64,000 nt of DNA, taken from Ophiodon elongatus. Lineage: Eukaryota > Chordata > Actinopteri > Perciformes > Hexagrammidae. Below are positions 57,871 through 64,000 of the stretch, piece after piece (the first letter of the stretch is position 1; the number at the start of each line of letters is the position of its first letter). A program made the position numbers and the translations under genes. Where the stretch lies: NCBI GenBank assembly GCA_016806645.1, contig JACSYO010001006.1:62001-126000 (forward strand). Direction: 5' to 3'. The notes under the pieces are model-generated. The model was not told where the DNA came from and did not search any database. It was given only the letters and a program-made list of their open reading frames with translations.

Positions 57871-59860
57871 GTTGAAAGTGCAGCTCTGCAGCTGGAGGTC
57901 AGCCGGTGGACAGCGGGTCTTTAAAATAATTAATAATAAAGGCCATACTGACCATACTGTAACAGCCTTGCCATCAGCATAGAAATAATCTCTTCACTTC
58001 TTATTTTATTACCTATTTCTCACTTCTTTTTTTTTCTTTCTTGAAATCCAATTAACAGAAGGAAAGAGCTCTGTGGCACCACATGCATCAATTATTCATC
58101 GTGGTTTCTTTTTTTTGTTGCTTTTTTTTTACAGCCGATTCCTGGGAGTTCCTGGGAATATTAAAGACCTGCGAGCAGCCAAAAAGCCAGATGTGTTGCA
58201 TCGCTCTCATCTGACAGATCTTTCTGGGATTCAACCAGTGCCTCCTTCTCTATTCGACCCACACCTCTCTGCCAGGCAGCTGCAAACAGACAGTTAACCC
58301 AAAGTCTTGTTGATAAGTCACATAAGGCTGAGAGGCGACTGGATGTGAAATGTTCATTATTATTTATGCTATTCAAAAAGGAGAAATGAGCGCTTCTCAG
58401 GATTTATTGTTCTCCAGGTTCCTGAGATGTGTTTTACATACTAAAGGCCTTGCAGCTGTCTAATATGTTGCATGTTAAAAGTGCACAGTTTTCCATTTGA
58501 TAGAAAGTGCCCTGGTCTGCAGTGAATTCCAAATGGAGTGCCACTGGTGTATTATTTAAAATAACAGTCTGAGCGGTACATGACCTGTGCATATGCCACA
58601 TGCTTGCCTGACTCATGAGTTTGTTTGCTGACCGGCCCATCTGCTTAAGCCAATCAATTATGTAGCTGAGTGCTTGTCAGGAGCAGCAGCTCCTCTACAT
58701 GTGGTCGGGGCTTTTGGGTTTACAGCTGTGACCAATGAGTTTGGATGGCGTTGCTACGGAGTTAGTCTGATGTTGTGTAGTCATTGACGTGCTGAAGACC
58801 TAGATGGGTACTGATCTTTTCACCTTATTAAGCTGTAGTGCTCTGGCTCCGGGTGGTTGGCCCATTGCTTATTTTGCCGTTTAAAACCATGATTTTTTTT
58901 CAAATACTTTTGACACTATGTGCATCCACGAGGCGATAAGGGGCCTACTGTAAATTCTCAAATAAAAGGGGGGGGTTGGAATCACCCATGTTTAATTCAG
59001 AATAATGTACAATCCCACAGTACGAATCCCATCAATATAACAGAGTCATGTCTCGCCACTCTGCTGCTCAGAAGAAACATTGCTTCCCCTTCACTAATCC
59101 ACTCCTAAATTAATTTCAGCTCAAATTAACGCTTCCTGCATTTGTTTTTACATTAAAAAAGCACCACACACCAATTTAGCGGTGCACTCTGTGACCCTGT
59201 GTTGAGACAGTAAGCGCATCAGATAATTTTTTTCATTTGCATGTCCGACCTAACAGAATACGCTCTCGTATTAATCGATGCTACACCGGCATCTGTGCAG
59301 GATGGCGTCTCAGCGCCAGCATTCAGTAATAAATAAAGAATGTAGACCATATTGAGAGATAAAATTGCTCATATAAGATATATAAGAACTGCCAGAGAGT
59401 GATTTAAAGTTCAATAGTGAGGATGACATGGAAGATGCAGAATCCACTTTTGTTTTTGTCCCGGGCCTTATTCTGTGATTTACAGAGTAGAAAAGAGCTT
59501 GAGTCCTCCCACATTGGACAGGTATGCTGTGGTGGAGGTCGGTACCGACCCATGCCAAGGGGGGGCAAGTTTGGTTTGTAGGGGAGGGAGAGGTGTGCTG
59601 ATGGAGACTGGAGGTGACCGGGAGTGGAGGTTAAGTTCAAGATTGAGTAGAATAAGTTGTTAGTGGAAGTGCGAGAGCCCCGCCACGGCACTACAGAACG
59701 GCGGGATTGCAATTGTTCTTCTCTCATTCCCGCCCTCCTGTCAGTTCCGTTGGAACTGTGCTATTCTCTAAACCGGTCATTCCCACGGGTGGAACCTCCG
59801 GAGATTTTATTCTGGTCGCCGAATAAATATGCAGGATTTAATATTTAACATTTATATCTG

Positions 59861-59903
59861 TGACGTCACGACGACTACGTCCACTTCTTATTTACAGTAT
59901 ATG
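59861..59903 (+). repeat. Family A terminal fragment
   Basis: TGACGTCACGACGACTACGT, CCACTTCTTATTTACAGTAT, ATG: the last 43 bp of the family only. Confidence 0.75.
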
Positions 59904-60009
59904 ATTGTAATATGAAAGGCTGGCGTACAATCTGTTTGTTTAACTGATTTGAGGAAAATAAAAAGAATGAGACAGTCTGAGATGAGTCTGTTATTTCTGC
60001 CTGAATGCA

Positions 60010-60105
60010 TTTCTTTGGTCTCGACACAGAAAGGCCGGCGGGTCTGTAACCTAGAACCTTCTCGCTGTCAGGTGACCGTTCTGACCGCTGCGCTGGTGAG
60101 TTCCT
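60010..60105 (+). repeat. Possible SINE-related fragment
   Basis: 'ACACAGAAAGGCCGGCGGG' then 'CTAGAACCTTCTCGCTGTCA' and 'GGTGACCGTTCTGACCGC' resembles the 'ACCTTCTTGCTGTGAGG' motif of a common fish tRNA-related repeat. Weak, memory-based. Confidence 0.3.
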
Positions 60106-60896
60106 ATATATGGTTCGATATGCGCAAGTCAGCTGTGCAAAGTATTAAATACAGACACAGGAGCAGCTCCAAGCAAGGAGGACATGGGGGAGTGATGTTT
60201 GGTGCACAGCTGCTGCACAGCTGGAAATTATGTGCATTGTGTATGAAATATTTTCCTCCCCAACAGGGCTCTCTGTGGGAGGTCATGCAGACGTTTATGA
60301 AACGTCACCCAGTAGTCTCGACCTTGATGGAGGTGTTGAATCATTTTTTTATATATCTATATCAACCAACATACTATAGCTACCATAAAAAGTACCATGA
60401 TCATCTATTATTGCACCCAGCCTTCCGAGCAACAACTCCATAAAACACTCTTGTTGTGTTATTTTTTTCCATCTAAACAGACAGACAGGAAGTACCTATC
60501 TATCCACTTGTGTGCAGCTAAACCTACTGTGAGTCACCAAATTACCAAATGAGTTCAGGGAAGTTAAAAATACCAATCTGCAGGCCCGCAGCCCCACTGC
60601 TGAGTGAATGAAAAATACTGCTGCATTTAAGTCCCTTTCAGGAATCATGTGAGATTCTTTTGTCTCGGATCGTATGAAGAGGAAATCACTCAATCAGGCC
60701 ACGGTGTCGATTAAACACACGTATGCAGGTGAGACCTTAGAGAACTCAGAATCACAGCTCTTGTCTGGTTAGATGTATGGAATATACACGTCACAAGGCT
60801 AATAAGATGTCTTTAAGATGTCTATGATTGTCTGATACTATCATGACAAAAATCACTTCCAAAAGTTAGGTTTTTATACTCCTTAACTGCTTATAT

Positions 60897-60971
60897 ATGT
60901 AGATACATATACAGTAAATATATATATATACTGTGATATATATATATATCAATATATATATATATACACAT

Positions 60972-61007
<36 letters not shown>

Positions 61008-61033
61008 ATATATATATATATATACACATATTG

Positions 61034-61065
<32 letters not shown>

Positions 61066-61084
61066 GGAGAGAGAGAGAGAGAGA
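60897..61084 (+). repeat. (AT)n then (GA)n microsatellite with internal TGATATAT steps
   Basis: AT runs interrupted by CACATTGATAT and GTGTATAT, ending in GGAGAGAGAGAGAGAGAGAC. Frames open across it (Tyr-Ile repeats) are artefacts. Confidence 0.95.
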
Positions 61085-62391
61085 CTAAACCCCATGGGGT
61101 TTGAAGGTGCAACAGAGCATCATGTCCAGGGTGGTGACACTCCGGAAATGATGCCTTATAAAATGTTTGTATGGGCCAAGGTTTGGTCTCTTTCCTGGTT
61201 AACTCTTGTGCTGCACATTGAGAATTGATCATGTCGGTTTCATGCATGGACTGCGGCGCGTACAAGTTGACATTCAAAGCAATCTATTTTGTGGCCTAAA
61301 GAAGTTTTTTTGTACTCTTTCTACCTCTGTGTAAAACGAGGAATTGTGCCAACTAAAAGTGCTGTCATCTTTCAAGAAAGCTATAACAGAAAATTTGCAT
61401 AACAGAGACCAAAGTTTATAAAATAAAGAAAAAAGGTAATATAAAGCCAGCAGTGTTATGTTTTCCATCTGAAAGGGGCTTCATTTTCTCATTTCAGACA
61501 GAATGTTAGTCACCTGCTGCTCCTGGATGGACTGACCCGAGGGCCAGTCTAAAAAAAACAGAAAAGATATTCAGCCCTGTAAAGTGCATGTGGGCTGAAT
61601 CCTAATGGCTGATATGCATGCCAGTAGGAAACATTGAATTAACTTGACCTAAAGGACAAATTGAGCCATTATTTAAATCTGTTATCAAAGCTAATGGAGT
61701 TTTGAAGCTATGATTAATCACAGTACAGGGACAATTGTATGATGTCCATAGAATTAGTAGTTTGTGTGATGAGTAAACACAAAATGTTCTTTTCTTCCTT
61801 CCAACCGAAGTGTTTATGTCGGAGCCGTTATATCTGTACGCCTGCTACCTCGGCAATGGGACAAACACTGTGCATTCCTTTCATCTTTATTCATTTGCAA
61901 AGTCGCACTCGTAGCTCGGGTTACCAGGTAACTTGCGATGTATTATACAACAGGAGAACTCGACAGGGATGCGAGTGAAGTCGTCTCGAGTGGATCTTTC
62001 TTGCTACAGAGGTGAAGTCTGCAGAACAAATCTATCAAATGTTTGCTCTCCGAGGCTTCACTGGTTTGTACTTTGACTTTGAGTTCCCGCCCCCACATGT
62101 ATCAAACCTTGTATTTATTAAAAAAATAATGATAAATATTATGACAGATGCTTTAGACGCTACTTCCCAGCTTCCGCATGTGTCTCTGGCTGTAACATAT
62201 TTATGCGCAGTTAAAATACCTACCATTAAGTATGCTATTCGCACTTCACACGCACTTTCATAGCTGGAACTGTCACTGTACTGTGATGTTTTAAGATACA
62301 AAATAAAGGAGAAATATTTTTTTTTACACTAACATTAGAGGGCATTGTTTGAGACTTGTGTGCTGTAATGTGTGCACATCTGCATCTGCAT

Positions 62392-62570
62392 ACAGGTTTA
62401 AAGAACGATAACGTTATTAAAACAGTCCTCGAGGAGGCTACGGGAAAAACCTTCGGTACAGGTTTAAAGAACAATAACGTTATTAATAAAGACCTCGAGG
62501 AGGCAACGGGAAAAACCTTCGGTACAGGTTTAAAGAACGATAACGTTAGTAAGACAGTATCTATAGAAGG
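62392..62570 (+). repeat. 66-bp tandem repeat, about 2.7 units, open in one frame
   Basis: Units start at 62392, 62458 and 62524 with ACAGGTTTAAAGAACGATAA or a one-base variant. The 66-bp unit is 22 codons; one + frame stays open through all units (62356-62577) with the repeated peptide core EEATGKTFGTGLKN. Differences between units are few. Whether it is translated is unknown. It lies about 850 bp upstream of the gag-like frame at 63424. Confidence 0.88.
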
Positions 62571-62970
62571 GACGTAATACGATTTCTGTAAGAAAGGTCA
62601 GGGCCGGCGAGTCACTGTGCCTGCTGAGTAGGTGACAAGAAAATCTTGAAAGAGTCTAACTGGTGACGAGTAACGTTACAGGGCCAACGGGTTGAGTTAT
62701 ACCCTCTTTAGAATCCACGCAGACGATTTTGGGATTGAAAAACACAAAGAGCGAACGCAAGTTCGCAAAGGACTGTTTGAAGTTGTAGAGAAGAAGAAGC
62801 GCTGAGACGCGGGAAAGATTTAAAAAAAAATAAAAAATAAAACGAAGAAGAGCACAAAGATAGAAGGGAGTGCAACACCCAAAATAGGAAATAGCGCCTC
62901 TAAAGGCAGGAAAGACTCATTACAGAAATACCCCAGCTGGCAGACATGGTACTGCAGGGACTAACCCTCT

Positions 62971-63104
62971 AGCGCCACTGTGTTCAAAGTTGGGTATTAC
63001 AACAGAAGGGACATTAGCGCCACTGTGTTCAAAGTTGGGTATTACAACAGAAAGGACATTAGCGCCACTGAGTTCAAAGTTGGGTATTGCAACAACAAGA
63101 CTAA
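62971..63104 (+). repeat. 45-bp tandem repeat, about 3 units
   Basis: Units start at 62971, 63016 and 63061 with AGCGCCACTGTGTTCAAAGT (one G/A variant in the third unit). The 45-bp length is again a multiple of three, so frames on both strands remain open; no protein match is recognised. Confidence 0.9.
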
Positions 63105-63423
63105 TATCCTGCTGCTTCTCCTCACAGCTGACACACACCATTGACACAGCACAGATAGGGGAGAATAAAACCAGTAGGGAAAGGATAAGAATAAAGCCAT
63201 AGGTATTACATTAATAATAAGACAAGGAAGGAAGAAGAACTGGAATAACACCATAAAGGGAAAACTAAACATTCAATTGCAGTGTATAACTGTGTTTCCA
63301 ACATAATTGCATTTTTTACAGTGGCACCACAGCCATGAGTTAGACACCATTTTTATTTTTTATTTTCTTTCAACATTTACATTCCCCATATAGTGCCAAA
63401 GTCAACACCTGATCCTCTCAAGG

Positions 63424-63780
63424 ATGCCCACCACAGCCATGACCCCACCCACATGGGTTGATGCAGCATGCTATGCCGCCCTGGACATGACAGTCCCAGG
63501 AGAAAGAAAGAAAACAGACAAGAGACTGAGGAAATACATCCAGAATTGGCACGATGAGGGACGACTGGATGCTACAACCCAGGAGGGACCCACGAAAGAG
63601 CAGATGATTTCATTGATGAGAGTGCTCAAGCTGAGAAACAGCGTAGCAAGAGAAAAGCAAAAAGGAAAAGGACGCCTCACATCCTCCTCAGCGGACATCG
63701 AAAAAGCCAGTAAAGCCATAGTAGAGGCAAGAATGCTACTCCAGAAGCCCCCCTCCTCCTTGATTTCTCTGGCACAGTAA
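63424..63780 (+). CDS. Unidentified 118-codon frame, possibly gag-like part of a retroelement
   Basis: Frame from ATG at 63424 to TAA at 63778-63780. The product is hydrophilic, rich in Lys, Arg and Glu, with the basic stretch GERKKTDKRLRKYI and no membrane segment. Codon use is balanced and it is free of simple sequence, so it looks more like true coding sequence than any other unassigned frame here. I do not recognise a family with certainty. The position after tandem repeats, and the overlap with a second open frame that runs off the window, recall an LTR retroelement or old endogenous retroviral copy. The TAA would be a break in such a copy. A host gene exon is possible but no splice sites stand out. 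Confidence 0.35.
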   Translation: MPTTAMTPPTWVDAACYAALDMTVPGERKKTDKRLRKYIQNWHDEGRLDATTQEGPTKEQMISLMRVLKLRNSVAREKQKGKGRLTSSSADIEKASKAIVEARMLLQKPPSSLISLAQ

Positions 63781-63782
63781 CT

Positions 63783-64000
63783 ATGCCTGAGAACCGTGGA
63801 TGGTGCAGAAGAGGAGAAAATGGCCCCGACGACCTGTCACACCCAAGGAGGGTCCTAAGGAAAACGGACAGAGTCAACTACACAACAATGATGCCACTGG
63901 GAGAAGTTGTCCCGGAGGAAGAGGACAGTGAAGAGGGAGCAGCCCAGTACCACCGAGTTCAGGCCCCAATCTTGACCCTGGGCAACGGGTTGAAACAATA
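63783..64000 (+). CDS. Second open frame, partial at window edge
   Basis: An open frame in a different phase from the preceding one, with an ATG at 63783 and no stop to the end of the window (72 codons plus 2 nt). The same frame is already open upstream through 63740-63782, so it overlaps the end of the frame at 63424. It contains the acidic stretch EVVPEEEDSEEGAAQ. It is either the continuation of the same protein after a frame change or a separate product. No catalytic motif is seen in the part available. Confidence 0.3.
   Translation, partial: MPENRGWCRRGENGPDDLSHPRRVLRKTDRVNYTTMMPLGEVVPEEEDSEEGAAQYHRVQAPILTLGNGLKQ

Larger units (their letters stand above)
50331..62355. other. Intergenic region downstream of ca10
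   Basis: No gene is supported on either strand. Contents: a TC microsatellite, family A copies, a 38-bp triplication, a fish-type repeat, an AT/GA microsatellite and a possible SINE fragment, all listed separately. Unique stretches such as 51400-53600, 53950-55050, 56200-57300, 57900-59850, 60120-60880 and 61090-62350 show only short chance frames. A-runs, T-runs and C-runs are scattered throughout. Confidence 0.7.

Overview
This window is vertebrate nuclear DNA, most likely from a ray-finned (percomorph-like) teleost. The coding density is very low. Introns are kilobases long with GT/AG borders, CA/GT microsatellites are frequent, and many dispersed repeats have a form familiar from fish genomes. 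No bacterial, plasmid or CRISPR features are present. The species cannot be named from the sequence alone.

The one gene that can be supported is the 3' two thirds of ca10, carbonic anhydrase-related protein X, on the + strand. Six coding exons are recognisable at 19024-19209, 35158-35253, 43271-43343, 46283-46437, 46707-46881 and 49151-49173. They join in frame, every intron is GT-AG, and they add up to 708 nt (235 residues plus stop). Mammalian CA10 has 328 residues, so about 93 N-terminal residues are missing: the signal peptide and the first part of the CA-like domain. No exon for them was found in the first 19 kb, so they probably lie upstream of the window. Two of the three zinc-binding histidines are replaced (Arg and Gln), as expected for this non-catalytic, secreted, neuronal member of the family. 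The ca10a/ca10b ohnologue assignment is left open.

Layout: 1-19023 is the end of a long upstream intron, with a CpG-rich patch, a 32-bp minisatellite and several dispersed repeats. 19210-35157 is a 16-kb intron with a 500-bp hexamer array, a complete hAT-type transposon with 8-bp target duplications carrying a Harbinger-type insertion, and a chimeric SINE/repeat junction. 35254-49150 holds the smaller introns, with a 44-bp-type minisatellite, a tRNA-derived SINE, a MITE-like element and two strong hairpins. 49174 to about 50330 is the 3' UTR with two poly(A) signals. From about 50331 to 62350 is intergenic and repeat-rich. From 62392 to the end there are two tandem arrays with codon-multiple units (66 and 45 bp), followed by two open frames that look like the start of a retroelement gag-type region, cut by the window edge.

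Beyond ca10, the most interesting content is how the repeats relate to each other. One dispersed family (called B here) appears to have given rise to two unrelated tandem arrays. A second family (called A) occurs at least nine times and carries TGACGTCA and AAGATGGCG motifs. Transposons are nested with clear target duplications. No new multi-gene system is evident. All family calls were made by eye; no database search was run.
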